Assembly (NCBI GenBank): GCA_947581855.1
Contig: CANPVZ010000015.1
Location: 1 to 64,000 of the forward strand
DNA length: 64,000 nucleotides
Direction: 5' to 3'
From: an uncultured Phocaeicola sp.
GTDB taxonomy: Bacteria; Bacteroidota; Bacteroidia; Bacteroidales; Bacteroidaceae
The notes under the pieces are model-generated. The model worked only from the letters and a program-made list of their open reading frames with translations, ran no database searches and was not told where the DNA came from. The position numbers were made by a program, and so were the translations under genes. Of this stretch, positions 39,858 through 49,596 are shown one piece after another (position 1 is the stretch's first letter; each line of letters starts with the position of its first letter).

Positions 39858-42734
39858 TTATTCGAAATACCGCAATGCGCCTGCCATAATATGTGCCCGG
39901 TCTTTTGCTTCTTGGACACTTTCCAGCGGAAAACCTAATACAAATGTCCGGTAGTTTCCTTTGTATGCGATACCGGCGCCGGTGTTGCCGTCAGTGTATA
40001 TAAAAGAAGATATGGCCGGATGAATAGGTAGAATACACGCCGGTGCCGGTACGGCATAATTCTTCTCGTTCGGAGCCCGATAGATGTGAAACTGAATGCC
40101 AGTTCCCATTATTTCGTCGGACGAAGAATATAACATTAAACCTCCGGATTTATATTTTAAGACGCTTGAAGTGAAGTCCGTTGTTTGCTCATCGTTTATG
40201 TGCGAACCGCTGATGATAAGTTTGCCTCCTTGTTCGCAATAACGGGTAATCCAGTTTTGGACAGTTGGTGTAAAGGGATGTTGTTGTACTCCAAGTATAT
40301 AGTCTACTATCGGATAGTCGGCAGGACGAATGATTCCGTTTTCTATCGCTTCGTTACTGCATGAAACAAAGGAATAACCGCCAACCGATTGAATTGCTTT
40401 TCCATGAATAAAGGGGTAATCGAACGTATTTCCGGCTATTAACTTGCCTTCCAGTTCGTTGCTGCTATAACCCAACCCGCCTTCCGTTTCAATACCTATT
40501 TTCTTACGGTCGAGCCCCGTTTGTTCTCCACAGTATTCGGGTGTTCTTAAGTAGGGAACCCCTATGTCTTTACGAAGGTTGAAACCTTGCAGGTTCGTGG
40601 TTTCAATGGTCTCGGGGCCACTCAACCGATCGAATCCATTGATTATTAATATGGTTCCTTTACTACGTTTGGTGTAGTATGCCGAAAGGGTTTCCGAGGG
40701 GAAACTCTCTCCTCCCTTATTTACTGCAGTAACTTTAAAACTGTAAACTAATTCGGGTTCTAATTCTTTTATAAAAGAAGTTCCTTTTACCAGTTCTCCA
40801 TTATCGAACCCTCCGAACCCTATACGTGTGTATACGATGTATTCGCGTGGGGAAGCGGTAGGTTCTAAAGGGTCTTCTACCGGTTGCCAAGATAGTTTTA
40901 CTTTATTTTTCTTTCCTGTAAATTGAATGGCAAAATGATCTACCGGAAGAGGTTGCACCACATAATCTTTCTGGTGCATGGTAGCAACATATTTAAGGAT
41001 AGACTTATAAACAGAACGTCCCAATGTAAATTTGAAGTGGGGATTATGTCCCAGTTTCATATCTTCAAAGTTTTGGTGGGAAAGGGTTTCTAGAATCATG
41101 GATGGAATGGCCGGTAAACGGCTCTCGCTATAGTTCCGGTTCCACATTCCCCGACGGGCCCAATCAATGCCGAATTCAGCACTTAGATCCCGTTTTAGTC
41201 CCGTTAATACCATATCGTTTAAATCTCTTGAAGTATAACGGGAGAGTCCTGCTTCGAGCAAGCCATTATTAAAATCGGTTGTATAAATCCCCAATGAACC
41301 GATCAGTCCGTCGTTTTCTGAGAATCCTGCATCACTGTGAATGCTGACAGATAACTCAAACGGCACTTTCAATCCTTTTTGTATAGGGTTGAAGGGAGAG
41401 CCTCCCGACAGATAATTAACCATGTTTGAGCGAGTGTTAATATCGTCTGCGTAATCATTTATTCCCTGTTTGCCGCCGTACACTGTATAAGGCATTCCGC
41501 TCCATTGTGCATTGTAGCGTGCGCCTTCCAAATAACGGGGTAGTCCGCTGGTTGTTGCAGGAGTGGCGTCGGAAGAACTTCGGGCAATATTTCCCATACC
41601 GCCCCCGAAGCGAACCGCATCTGCACAGACTACGCCTTTTTGCTTGCTTTCATTGCTGAGAACCACCATACCGTAATCATTGTTTCCTTTGTCGAATTCG
41701 AAACTTCCTAAATAGACCCAGGTTCCTCCGCCTATTTTTTGATTAACTGCAAATTCGGTTGTTCCGCCTTTATGGAAAACAATGTATTTGACATCAGAAA
41801 CGCTATTAGGAAGGGTTTGATATGAAACATATACGGCATATGTGCCTGTTTCCGGAATATCGGGTATCCATTCGGCAAATGTCCGGCTTTTTTTCTTAGT
41901 GGCAGTAACCGTGAAACGGGCGCTGCCGTCCATAAAAGGATTTTCTCCGTCTAGATACGTACTTTTAAGTCGGGCAAATCCTCTGGTAGGCGTTATTTGC
42001 CATTTACTCCGTCTGTTTTTGTCCTCGTAATATATATTTCCGTGTTGATTTATATCATTATCCACAATTGCTTCATTAGGCTGCCAGTCCCGTTCGCGCG
42101 CGGTAAATATAATAGCGCCTGCATTTTCAAGCATGGGGATGATATAAGGTACTACAAAAGATTGGGTGAATAAATCTTCGGTAGTGCAAAACAGACGAGG
42201 GCGTTGCCACATCCATTCACCTTTCTCATTCTTAAAATACTTTCCGTGACTTTGATGTATTGCGATGTGTCTGCCTTCGAGTCCGGATATCGCTTCATAA
42301 GGCTTTGATAAGTTCTTAACCCAAGCATCACCTTTATAGTCTATAGAATTCCAAAGCCTTGATTTGTCTCGGTGATTTTTCTTTCGTAAAGCATTAGGTA
42401 CTAAATCCTCAATGGGTTTTCCGTCTGCGTAAATGGTTATATTGTAATAGTTGACCGGTCCGGGGAGAGATTGTTTTACGGAGCGATAAATTGCTTCAAC
42501 CGTTTCGTTGGTGAAAGGTTGGTATCCGAAGTTTGTTTCCGGATAAATATCAAGTTTGCGTTGTTCGTTATCCAAGCGGATGGATTTGAGTCGAGTGGTT
42601 CCGATGTTTGCATAAGAGGTTGTGTAGTTTCGAAAGAATTCTTTCAATCGTTCTTCTACCGTGTTGTTAAGTTTCTGCGCCTGAATGAACAGGGTGAAAA
42701 TAAATAGCGGAATGAAAAAATATATGCGTTTCAT
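39858..42734 (-). CDS. Secreted golvesin-like/amidase_3/Fn3 protein
   Basis: A 958-residue exported protein with signal peptide MKRIYFFIPLFIFTLFIQAQ. A golvesin-type beta domain lies at about 300-390 (YVSYQTLPNSVSDVKYIVFHKGG, VYLGSFEFDKGN). Zn-dependent N-acetylmuramoyl-L-alanine amidase elements are spread around it: HIAIHQSHGKY (about 160-170), VSIHSDAGF (about 487) and ILETLSHQNFEDM (about 572). An Fn3-like domain (about 630-720) precedes a C-terminal domain of unknown role. Similar Bacteroides proteins are labelled xanthan lyase by automatic annotation, which is probably wrong. It likely acts on cell-wall peptides or glycans in the periplasm or at the surface. Confidence 0.83.
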   Translation of the reverse strand: MKRIYFFIPLFIFTLFIQAQKLNNTVEERLKEFFRNYTTSYANIGTTRLKSIRLDNEQRKLDIYPETNFGYQPFTNETVEAIYRSVKQSLPGPVNYYNITIYADGKPIEDLVPNALRKKNHRDKSRLWNSIDYKGDAWVKNLSKPYEAISGLEGRHIAIHQSHGKYFKNEKGEWMWQRPRLFCTTEDLFTQSFVVPYIIPMLENAGAIIFTARERDWQPNEAIVDNDINQHGNIYYEDKNRRSKWQITPTRGFARLKSTYLDGENPFMDGSARFTVTATKKKSRTFAEWIPDIPETGTYAVYVSYQTLPNSVSDVKYIVFHKGGTTEFAVNQKIGGGTWVYLGSFEFDKGNNDYGMVVLSNESKQKGVVCADAVRFGGGMGNIARSSSDATPATTSGLPRYLEGARYNAQWSGMPYTVYGGKQGINDYADDINTRSNMVNYLSGGSPFNPIQKGLKVPFELSVSIHSDAGFSENDGLIGSLGIYTTDFNNGLLEAGLSRYTSRDLNDMVLTGLKRDLSAEFGIDWARRGMWNRNYSESRLPAIPSMILETLSHQNFEDMKLGHNPHFKFTLGRSVYKSILKYVATMHQKDYVVQPLPVDHFAIQFTGKKNKVKLSWQPVEDPLEPTASPREYIVYTRIGFGGFDNGELVKGTSFIKELEPELVYSFKVTAVNKGGESFPSETLSAYYTKRSKGTILIINGFDRLSGPETIETTNLQGFNLRKDIGVPYLRTPEYCGEQTGLDRKKIGIETEGGLGYSSNELEGKLIAGNTFDYPFIHGKAIQSVGGYSFVSCSNEAIENGIIRPADYPIVDYILGVQQHPFTPTVQNWITRYCEQGGKLIISGSHINDEQTTDFTSSVLKYKSGGLMLYSSSDEIMGTGIQFHIYRAPNEKNYAVPAPACILPIHPAISSFIYTDGNTGAGIAYKGNYRTFVLGFPLESVQEAKDRAHIMAGALRYFE

Positions 42735-43145
42735 ACGTACACTTTGTTTAAGTTTTATATTAACTTAGGAGGAATTATCCTTGCGCTGAAACTACGTCGT
42801 GTAAATAGACAATCTCTTTTTTACTTTGTGCCACAGATTGATACCGATTTGGATAACCGCTATATTTCTTTTCATCCCGGATTATTGGGGACTACAAAAA
42901 CCTTTATGTAAAAATGATGAATGAAGAATAAACCATCCGGACAGTAATTTTTCATTGTTCATTTTTAGTTGTTTATTTAATAAATCATACGGGCTTTGGC
43001 ATCGAAATATATAAAGCTGATAATTCCTTCTTAATTTCTTTATGTTTGTTTCGAATACAAAAGTATATGTCAAAAAGAAAAGAAGAATTGAAAATTAGAA
43101 TTAATTAGGGAATCCTTATCTAATTTTCAATTCTTAAAGAGGTTA
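42735..43145. other. Intergenic region before golvesin/amidase gene
   Basis: A 411-base gap. The only clear element is the 17-bp hairpin at 43083-43135 that terminates the acyltransferase unit. No -7 consensus box was identified for the golvesin/amidase gene and no small gene is supported. Confidence 0.5.
43083..43135 (-). terminator. Perfect 17-bp hairpin terminator
   Basis: AAGAATTGAAAATTAGA (43083-43099) pairs perfectly with TCTAATTTTCAATTCTT (43119-43135) around a 19-base loop. It lies 10 bases after the acyltransferase stop on the minus strand. Confidence 0.75.
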
Positions 43146-43700
43146 TCAGATATCTCCTATGGAGAATCTTTCGGGATGTTTACCTTTAAAGTTTGTATAA
43201 TACAGTTTTATTTCACGCATATCCTTTTCAATATCTCCGCTTGGAAAAAGCTCTTTTTCCATAGTAATACATTTCTTTGGGTAGTCAATAGCCACCAATA
43301 CAATAGGAATCTGCGCTGCTAAGGCAATATAATAAAATCCTTTTTTCCAGTCCGGATTAGCCGATCGTGTACCTTCGGGTGTGATAGCCAGATGAAACGT
43401 TTTCCTTAATTTCGCTTCATTTGCCATTTGGTCAACTAAGGACATTTTCTTTTTTCTATTAACCGGGATACCTCCCATGCTGCGGAATAGAATTCCAAGC
43501 GGCCATACAAACCATTCCTTTTTCATCATGAAGGCGGTTTTGCGACCTATAGCTCCGTAAAATAATTTTCCGATAAGCAAATCCCAATTTGTAGTATGCG
43601 GAGCGGCACATAGGATGTATTTATCATAGTCGGGCACAGTTACTTTCGTTTTCCATCCCAACAACTTATAATAAATAAAACCGCAGATTGCTTTTTTCAT
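43146..43700 (-). CDS. PlsC-like 1-acyl-glycerol-3-phosphate acyltransferase
   Basis: A 184-residue membrane-associated acyltransferase. The catalytic motif is AAPHTTNWD (about residues 33-41, the H-x4-D box), the substrate motif is AITPEGTRS (about 109-117), and a loop after the first motif reads KKEWFVWPLGILFRSMGGIP. It should transfer acyl chains to lysophosphatidic acid or a related lipid in the inner membrane. It is short but has all four blocks. It lies 2 bases after the 89-aa gene on the same strand. Confidence 0.9.
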   Translation of the reverse strand: MKKAICGFIYYKLLGWKTKVTVPDYDKYILCAAPHTTNWDLLIGKLFYGAIGRKTAFMMKKEWFVWPLGILFRSMGGIPVNRKKKMSLVDQMANEAKLRKTFHLAITPEGTRSANPDWKKGFYYIALAAQIPIVLVAIDYPKKCITMEKELFPSGDIEKDMREIKLYYTNFKGKHPERFSIGDI

Positions 43701-43702
43701 AA

Positions 43703-43972
43703 TTAACTCAGTTTTCCTATTTCTTCGATGAGCTCGTTTACTTGTTTATTAAAATCTGAATGGAATTTTTGGTAAAACCCTTTGATATTACCTGGTTGAG
43801 GATGACTGATACGGGATATAAAATCGTTGTGTATGGTTAATATTTTGGTCATGAGGTTTTTTGCTTCTTCTTTATTTGTTCCGGATACATACTTATACTG
43901 TACCCAGCATTCGGTAAATAGTTCACCAATAATGTAATTCACATTCTTCTTTAAATTCTTTTTACTTGCCAT
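43703..43972 (-). CDS. Conserved hypothetical helical protein
   Basis: An 89-residue all-helical protein (KNLKKNVNYIIGELFTECW, then DFNKQVNELIEEIGKLS) with no signal or membrane segment. It is the first gene of a two-gene unit with the acyltransferase 2 bases downstream. It appears to be a Bacteroidales-specific small protein of unknown role. Confidence 0.75.
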   Translation of the reverse strand: MASKKNLKKNVNYIIGELFTECWVQYKYVSGTNKEEAKNLMTKILTIHNDFISRISHPQPGNIKGFYQKFHSDFNKQVNELIEEIGKLS

Positions 43973-44101
43973 ATTAATTAAGATATTAAGTTAATACTTG
44001 TTGTATTCAGGTGTAAAGGTACTCAATTTATTTTTATATATCAGAAAAATAGACGAAATTTGCTCGCGTTAAACGTATTTCCATATAAAATTAATAAAAT
44101 T

Positions 44102-45745
44102 ATGACAAAGAGTGCACTACAAATCGCAAGAGCAGCTTATAAACCAAAACTTCCTAAAGCTTTGAAAGGAGGAGCGGTAAAAGCAGAAATGGGGCAACCA
44201 ACCGAATCTGTAGCCGATCAAGAGATGATTAAGAAGTTGTTTCCTAATACATACGGTATGCCTTTAATTCGTTTTACGGAAGGACAGCAGGGAGAGCATC
44301 CGGCAATTAACGTCGGAGTGATTCTTTCCGGTGGACAGGCTCCCGGTGGACATAATGTGATTTCTGGTTTGTTTGATGGTATAAAGACTTTGAATAAGAA
44401 TAGCCGTTTGTTCGGATTTATTTTAGGACCTGGCGGACTGGTTGAGCATCAGTACATGGAACTTACTTCGGAAATTATTGATGAGTACCGCAATACAGGA
44501 GGGTTTGATATTATCGGATCTGGCCGTACCAAACTTGAAAAAGAAGAGCAGTTTGAGAAAGGTTTGGAAATTTTGAAGGAATTGAACATATCTGCGTTAG
44601 TGATTATTGGCGGTGATGATTCGAATACAAATGCTTGCGTGCTTGCTGAATATTATGCAGCTAAAAATGCCGGCGTACAGGTAATCGGTTGTCCGAAAAC
44701 GATTGATGGAGATTTAAAGAATGAGATGATTGAGACTTCCTTTGGTTTTGATACGGCTTGTAAAGTATATTCAGAGGTAATCGGAAATATCCAGCGCGAT
44801 TGTAATTCGGCTCGTAAATATTGGCACTTTATCAAATTAATGGGACGTTCCGCTTCTCATATTGCTCTGGAATGTGCTTTGCAGACGCAACCGAATGTAT
44901 GTTTGGTTTCAGAAGAAATTGAGGCAAAGAAAATGTCATTAGATGATGTAGTGACATATATTGCTCAGATTGTAGCCAACCGTGCAGCGGCAGGTCATAA
45001 CTTCGGTACAGTTCTGATTCCCGAAGGTGTGATTGAATTTATTCCCGCTATTCGTGATTTGATTGCCGAATTGAACGAATTATTGGCGAAGAATAAAGAT
45101 TTTGCTATGATTAAGAAGTCGGCGCAACGGGAATGGATTATCTCTAAATTATCCGAAGTAAATGCGAGAATTTATGAAAGTCTTCCCGAAGGTGTGGCAA
45201 AACAGTTGACGCTCGATCGCGATCCACATGGAAACGTACAAGTGTCACAAATTGAAACAGAAAAGCTACTGTCCGATATGGTGGGTAAGAAGCTGGCTGG
45301 ATGGAAAGAAGAAGGCAAGTATGTAGGAAAGTTTGCTACACAACATCATTTCTTCGGGTACGAAGGACGTTGTGCGGCTCCTTCTAATTACGATGCCGAT
45401 TATTGCTACTCTTTAGGATTTACCGCATCAATGCTTATTGCCGAAGGTAAAACCGGATATATGTCGTCAGTTCGTAATACCACAGCTCCGGCGGATGAAT
45501 GGATTGCAGGTGGAGTGCCTATTACCATGATGATGAACATGGAACGTCGTAACGGAGAAATGAAGCCGGTTATACAGAAAGCTTTGGTGAAGTTGGATGG
45601 AGCTCCGTTTAAGGCGTTTGCTGCGCAGCGCGATCGTTGGGCTATTGAAACAGATTATGTTTATCCGGGTCCGATACAGTATTTTGGTCCTACAGAAGTC
45701 TGTGATCGGCCGACTAAGACTTTGCAGTTAGAAAACGCTAAATGA
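44102..45745 (+). CDS. pfp: Diphosphate-fructose-6-phosphate 1-phosphotransferase (PPi-PFK)
   Basis: A 547-residue long-form (clade II type) PPi-dependent phosphofructokinase that interconverts fructose-6-phosphate and fructose-1,6-bisphosphate with pyrophosphate in glycolysis. Motifs: [13 protein letters not shown] (about residue 75), [14 protein letters not shown] (the GGDD PPi signature, about 182), CPKTIDGDL (catalytic Asp, about 213) and [11 protein letters not shown] (about 258). The ATG at 44102 gives the usual N-terminus; an upstream in-frame codon is not supported. A 14-bp hairpin lies after the gene. Confidence 0.94.
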   Translation: MTKSALQIARAAYKPKLPKALKGGAVKAEMGQPTESVADQEMIKKLFPNTYGMPLIRFTEGQQGEHPAINVGVILSGGQAPGGHNVISGLFDGIKTLNKNSRLFGFILGPGGLVEHQYMELTSEIIDEYRNTGGFDIIGSGRTKLEKEEQFEKGLEILKELNISALVIIGGDDSNTNACVLAEYYAAKNAGVQVIGCPKTIDGDLKNEMIETSFGFDTACKVYSEVIGNIQRDCNSARKYWHFIKLMGRSASHIALECALQTQPNVCLVSEEIEAKKMSLDDVVTYIAQIVANRAAAGHNFGTVLIPEGVIEFIPAIRDLIAELNELLAKNKDFAMIKKSAQREWIISKLSEVNARIYESLPEGVAKQLTLDRDPHGNVQVSQIETEKLLSDMVGKKLAGWKEEGKYVGKFATQHHFFGYEGRCAAPSNYDADYCYSLGFTASMLIAEGKTGYMSSVRNTTAPADEWIAGGVPITMMMNMERRNGEMKPVIQKALVKLDGAPFKAFAAQRDRWAIETDYVYPGPIQYFGPTEVCDRPTKTLQLENAK

Positions 45746-45837
45746 TTTAGATTAATAGTTGTTTAGAACGTTGGTAAGCATGGAATATTTGTTTTGATAC
45801 AAATTATTTTCTCTTGTTTCAACGGAATATTAATAGA

Positions 45838-45897
45838 GGATTATACAGGTTTTGAATACGAAGCGGCGATGGCTTGTATGCTTAACCTGTATAATCC
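45838..45897. terminator. Perfect 14-bp hairpin after pfp
   Basis: GGATTATACAGGTT (45838-45851) and AACCTGTATAATCC (45884-45897) pair without mismatch around a 32-base loop. It probably ends the pfp transcript before the GH25 gene. Confidence 0.65.
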
Positions 45898-45946
45898 ATA
45901 TAATTTGTGTCAGAAAGCATATCTGCTTTAATCTGCATCTTGAATT

Positions 45947-46858
45947 ATGGTTAAGAGAAATCCCCTCGATACGGTAAATAAACCGGCACATAAACCTCGT
46001 AAAGCTACCGTCACAACGAAACGACCTATATCACGTACACCTCGCCGGAAGAAAAAGAAGAAAAACGTTATCCGTGAATGGTATGCTAATAAGCCTCGAT
46101 GGGTGATTGGATTAATCTCGGGAATCATTGCTATCGCTTATGCCATTGCACTTTATTTATTTTTTATTCGTCCTTATTTGTATCGATGGAATACGGAAGA
46201 TATCTATTTTTATCGGCCGGCAGTGCATGGTATTGATATCTCCCATTATCAGGGAGAGATTGATTGGGTGAAGTTGGGGGATGACAGATATAAGGGGAAT
46301 CCGCTTCATTTTATTATAATGAAAGCTACGGAAGGATCTGATATGTTGGACGATAACTTTCAACAAAACTTTGCTAACGCACGGGAAAACGGATTTATTC
46401 GTGGCGCATACCATTTCTTTAGTCCGCTTTCTCCGGCTTATAAACAAGCAGACTTTTATATTAAGAATGTAAAGCTTGAAGCTCATGATTTGCCACCGGT
46501 ACTGGATGTGGAACGCCGTGGTAGCTACGGGGATGATTCGTTACGTATCGAGGTGAAGAATTGGCTTCGCATTATAGAGACGCATTATGGGGTAAAACCT
46601 ATTATTTATGCTTCTTATCGTTTTAAAGAGAATTACCTTTCTGATTCTTTATTGAATACCTATCCCTATTGGATAGCTCATTATGAAGTAGACAGCCTTG
46701 AGTATAAAGGGAAATGGGCATTCTGGCAACATCGTGATAACGGTAAACTTACCGGCATCAAAGGATGTGTGGATATGAACGTATTTAACGGAGATTTGAA
46801 AGAGTTGCTTGAAATGACGATTCAAGAAGATACGGTCACGCATACTACTGCATATTAA
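45947..46858 (+). CDS. Membrane-anchored GH25 lysozyme
   Basis: A 303-residue muramidase. A very basic N-terminus (RTPRRKKKKKNV) and one transmembrane helix (about 54-73) anchor it, with the catalytic domain outside the inner membrane. GH25 motifs are VHGIDISHYQGEIDW (first Asp), KATEGSDMLDDNF, GAYHFFSP, PPVLDVERRG (DxE catalytic pair), PIIYAS and WAFWQH. It should cleave the beta-1,4 bond after N-acetylmuramic acid in peptidoglycan. It is placed alone between pfp and prmA. Confidence 0.92.
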   Translation: MVKRNPLDTVNKPAHKPRKATVTTKRPISRTPRRKKKKKNVIREWYANKPRWVIGLISGIIAIAYAIALYLFFIRPYLYRWNTEDIYFYRPAVHGIDISHYQGEIDWVKLGDDRYKGNPLHFIIMKATEGSDMLDDNFQQNFANARENGFIRGAYHFFSPLSPAYKQADFYIKNVKLEAHDLPPVLDVERRGSYGDDSLRIEVKNWLRIIETHYGVKPIIYASYRFKENYLSDSLLNTYPYWIAHYEVDSLEYKGKWAFWQHRDNGKLTGIKGCVDMNVFNGDLKELLEMTIQEDTVTHTTAY

Positions 46859-46980
46859 GAGGGAGCATAGCTATAGCTATTGTGGAGGTTGACTGTTGTT
46901 ATCGAGAGGATAAGTGTAACATTGTCCTATGTCTATGACTCTCTTTCTTGTGCTAAGAAATATTACCGGTAGCAGTGTTA

Positions 46981-47823
46981 TTACTCTTTGGCAAATTTCA
47001 CCGCAGTCCAATTATGCTTTTCTTTATAATGTACGAAACGTAAACCTAACCGTTCACCTTCGGCACGAATAAAGGGGATATCTTTTACATAGAATCCACT
47101 CATGTAGATTTCCGATCCTTGGTGCATACATGCCACGTACTGTGCCATATCATTTAACAGGATATTGCGGTTGATGTTGGCAATAATAATATCGAACGAA
47201 CGCCCTTTCAGCGAGGATGCATCGCCCAATTCCACCGATATATTGGAAATGTGGTTTAGTTTGATATTATCTTTAGAGTTAGAAACACACCAGTCGTCGA
47301 TGTCAATGGCTGTTATCGGATCAGCTCCCCGCATGGAAGCTAGAATAGCTAGAATGGATGTTCCGCATCCCATATCTAATAGTGATTTTCCTTGCAAGTC
47401 GGCATCCAACAGTTCGGAAAGGATGAGACTGGTTGTTTCGTGATGTCCCGTACCGAAAGCCATTTGCGGGTTGATAAGGATATCATATTCCGCTTGGGGA
47501 ACATCCTTATGAAAGGTGCTGTGTATAACGCACCGATCGCCAATAATTATCGGTTGAAAGAAATTCTTTTCCCATTCCTCATTCCAGTCCTTATCTTCTT
47601 GTGGTGTTACTTCATACGAGATGGCTGTGTTTTTTATAGGGAAAGCTGCTATTACATATTTCAGTTTTTCCTCGCTATAAAGTGTCTCTTGGATGTAAGC
47701 TTTTACACCCTCTTTTGCCTCTACAAAACTTTCAAAGCCTATGTCTCCGCAGAGAGCGGAAAGTACATCATTTACAGTTTCGTTGCAAGGTTGGGTACGG
47801 AATGTTACTTCAAGATATTTCAT
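46981..47823 (-). CDS. prmA: Ribosomal protein L11 methyltransferase
   Basis: A 280-residue SAM-dependent methyltransferase that modifies ribosomal protein L11. The N-terminal substrate domain (MKYLEVTFRTQPCNETVNDV) is followed by NPQMAFGTGHHETT (PrmA signature), SLLDMGCGTSILAI (SAM motif I), AIDIDDWCV and IIANINRNILL (catalytic block). Length and motifs are standard. A consensus -7 box lies 28 bases upstream. Confidence 0.95.
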   Translation of the reverse strand: MKYLEVTFRTQPCNETVNDVLSALCGDIGFESFVEAKEGVKAYIQETLYSEEKLKYVIAAFPIKNTAISYEVTPQEDKDWNEEWEKNFFQPIIIGDRCVIHSTFHKDVPQAEYDILINPQMAFGTGHHETTSLILSELLDADLQGKSLLDMGCGTSILAILASMRGADPITAIDIDDWCVSNSKDNIKLNHISNISVELGDASSLKGRSFDIIIANINRNILLNDMAQYVACMHQGSEIYMSGFYVKDIPFIRAEGERLGLRFVHYKEKHNWTAVKFAKE

Positions 47824-47850
47824 TTTTTCTTTTTGTTAGGATATCGGATG

Positions 47851-47858
47851 CAAACTTA
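47851..47858 (-). promoter_or_regulatory. -7 promoter box of prmA
   Basis: TAAGTTTG on the minus strand matches TAnnTTTG, 28 bases before the ATG. Confidence 0.6.
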
Positions 47859-48137
47859 CATATAAATTCCGATTTATATATCGATTGGATATAGAAACTT
47901 TTTTATAGAGGAAAGATACAAGATGAAAAGAAGGTGAGAATGTGAGAAGGATGTTGTGGCTTTCCGCTTCTTGGTATATGTTGGACTTAGGGAAATCTTT
48001 TTGGACTATTATTCTAACTGGAGTTCTGTTATGCGTATAGCGTTGCGTTCTGAATAATCCTCTTATCCCTTATCAATCGTCCTATATGACCCTGTTCCAA
48101 TAGATTTAACGTTATGATTGGTACCTGTTGTGTTGAA

Positions 48138-48178
48138 ATAGGGAAAACCCTATCAACAAATAGGGAATTTCCCTGTTT
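48138..48178. promoter_or_regulatory. Tandem ATAGGG palindromes, possible operator
   Basis: ATAGGGAAAACCCTAT (48138-48153) is a perfect palindrome with an AAAA centre. AAATAGGGAATTTCCCTGTTT (48158-48178, two blocks of ten around one base) is a near-perfect one. They end where a -33 element would sit for the -7 box at 48197-48204, a good place for a repressor or activator. Confidence 0.55.
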
Positions 48179-48196
48179 CTTATAGAAAACCTCTTT

Positions 48197-48204
48197 TATC
48201 TTTG
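48197..48204 (+). promoter_or_regulatory. -7 promoter box of the secreted WG/SR-rich gene
   Basis: TATCTTTG followed by CA, 43 bases before the ATG at 48248. Confidence 0.65.
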
Positions 48205-48247
48205 CATCAGATATAAAGGGTAATAACGTTTAAAGATAGAAATAATA

Positions 48248-49567
48248 ATGAAAAATTCCGTATTCGTATCGTTATTGTTGGCCATGCTGCCTTGGGTGGC
48301 TTCGGCCCAGAGCGTAGACGATGATTTGTATTATACTCCGAAGAGTAAGCAAAAGACGACTACGACTACTGTGAAAAAAACTGTAAAGGAGGTTAAAGTC
48401 TCCTCTGACGGACAAGTAAATGTATGGGCGCCAAACGCCTCTACGGTAGTGGTGCGCGATAAAAAAGGGAATGTGAGGGATGTGGATGAATATAATCGTC
48501 GCTATTCCGCACAAAAAAATAGATTCTCGGTGGAGAATGATACACTATATATTGATGAACGCGAAGACAGTGACTTGGATGGAGAATGGATTAACGGTTT
48601 TGAGGGAACGCAGGATGATTATGAATATGCCGTGCGTTTGATTCGTTTTCAAAATCCTCGTTATGCCATACCGGTAAGTAGCCCATTATATTGGGATATT
48701 GTTTATGCGCGATCCTATGTCCCTTGGGATTGGAATGTCTATGATGATGGCTTGTATGCCTATATTTTCCCTACCTTTAGTAACCGTTTGTGGTGGGACT
48801 GGCGATTTAATTCTTTCGGCTCTTGGGGCTGGGGTTGGAACTCTTGGGCTTATTCTCCATACTATAGTTGGGGATGGGGCTACCGTCCTTATTGGGGCTG
48901 GGGAGGTTGGTACGATCCTTTCTATCATCATCATCATTGGCATGCGCATGGTCCGCATTGGGGCTGGGGCGGTGGTCATTGGGGAGGCCCAAGTTATCGT
49001 CCGGACTATCGTCCGTCTACAGCACAAAGAGGGCATGACAGAGTTAATCGTTATGATTCCGGAACCCGTTTTACTGGTACTCGCGTGAATGGAAGTAGTA
49101 GTAATCGTTATTCGGGAACACGTGTAAACGGTTCGAATGAATCGGTTTCTTCCGGACGTTTTAACGGCGTGCAAGGATATCGCAGTACCGGCAGCAGTGT
49201 TAGAGAAAACAACTCTGCATCAGTAAGACCGTCAACAGGAGGCACACGTGGGGACCGTTATGAAAGCGGAAGCAATAGTGGTACTTCCAGAGTTCGTTCA
49301 ACTTCTTCTTATGTGCGTCCGAACAGTGTGCGTTCTAACAGCAATACTTATTCACGTCCAAGTAGTACGCGGAGCTCCAATACTTCCGTCAACCGGAGCA
49401 ATCGGAGTTCATCGGGAAACAATAACTCTTCCTTCCGTCGTTCGGAAAGTAATTATTCTCGTGATTCGGGAACTTCTGTGCGTTCCTCAGGATTCTCGGG
49501 AGGCAGCCGCAGCAGTGGTACAAGCAGTGGCGGTTCTCGTTCAGGCGGCGGACGCAGCAGAAGATAA
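48248..49567 (+). CDS. Secreted low-complexity protein (W/G/H-rich core, S/R/N-rich tail)
   Basis: A 439-residue exported protein with signal peptide MKNSVFVSLLLAMLPWVASAQ. Residues about 40-150 are soluble and beta-prone. Residues about 165-255 are dominated by Trp, Tyr, Gly and a His cluster (FYHHHHWHAHGPHWGW), possibly metal binding. The last 180 residues are Ser, Arg, Asn and Gly with almost no hydrophobics. I infer an envelope or surface protein, perhaps intrinsically disordered. It stands 29 bases before an outer-membrane protein gene, so they probably share a transcript. Confidence 0.8.
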   Translation: MKNSVFVSLLLAMLPWVASAQSVDDDLYYTPKSKQKTTTTTVKKTVKEVKVSSDGQVNVWAPNASTVVVRDKKGNVRDVDEYNRRYSAQKNRFSVENDTLYIDEREDSDLDGEWINGFEGTQDDYEYAVRLIRFQNPRYAIPVSSPLYWDIVYARSYVPWDWNVYDDGLYAYIFPTFSNRLWWDWRFNSFGSWGWGWNSWAYSPYYSWGWGYRPYWGWGGWYDPFYHHHHWHAHGPHWGWGGGHWGGPSYRPDYRPSTAQRGHDRVNRYDSGTRFTGTRVNGSSSNRYSGTRVNGSNESVSSGRFNGVQGYRSTGSSVRENNSASVRPSTGGTRGDRYESGSNSGTSRVRSTSSYVRPNSVRSNSNTYSRPSSTRSSNTSVNRSNRSSSGNNNSSFRRSESNYSRDSGTSVRSSGFSGGSRSSGTSSGGSRSGGGRSRR

Positions 49568-49596
49568 TTAGCTAGAACTAAATAGATATAAAATTT

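Larger units (their letters stand above)
47824..48247. other. Divergent intergenic region with two promoters and palindromes
   Basis: A 424-base region between prmA and the secreted WG/SR-rich gene. It holds the prmA -7 box (minus, 47851-47858), two GGG/CCC palindromes (48138-48178) and a plus-strand -7 box (48197-48204). Nothing else was recognised. Confidence 0.6.

Noticed and set aside
48686-49174. 162-codon minus-strand frame opposite the W/H/G-rich gene
   Set aside because: It results from the biased Gly/Trp/His codons on the plus strand; its low-complexity Ile/Thr/Met pattern has no domain.
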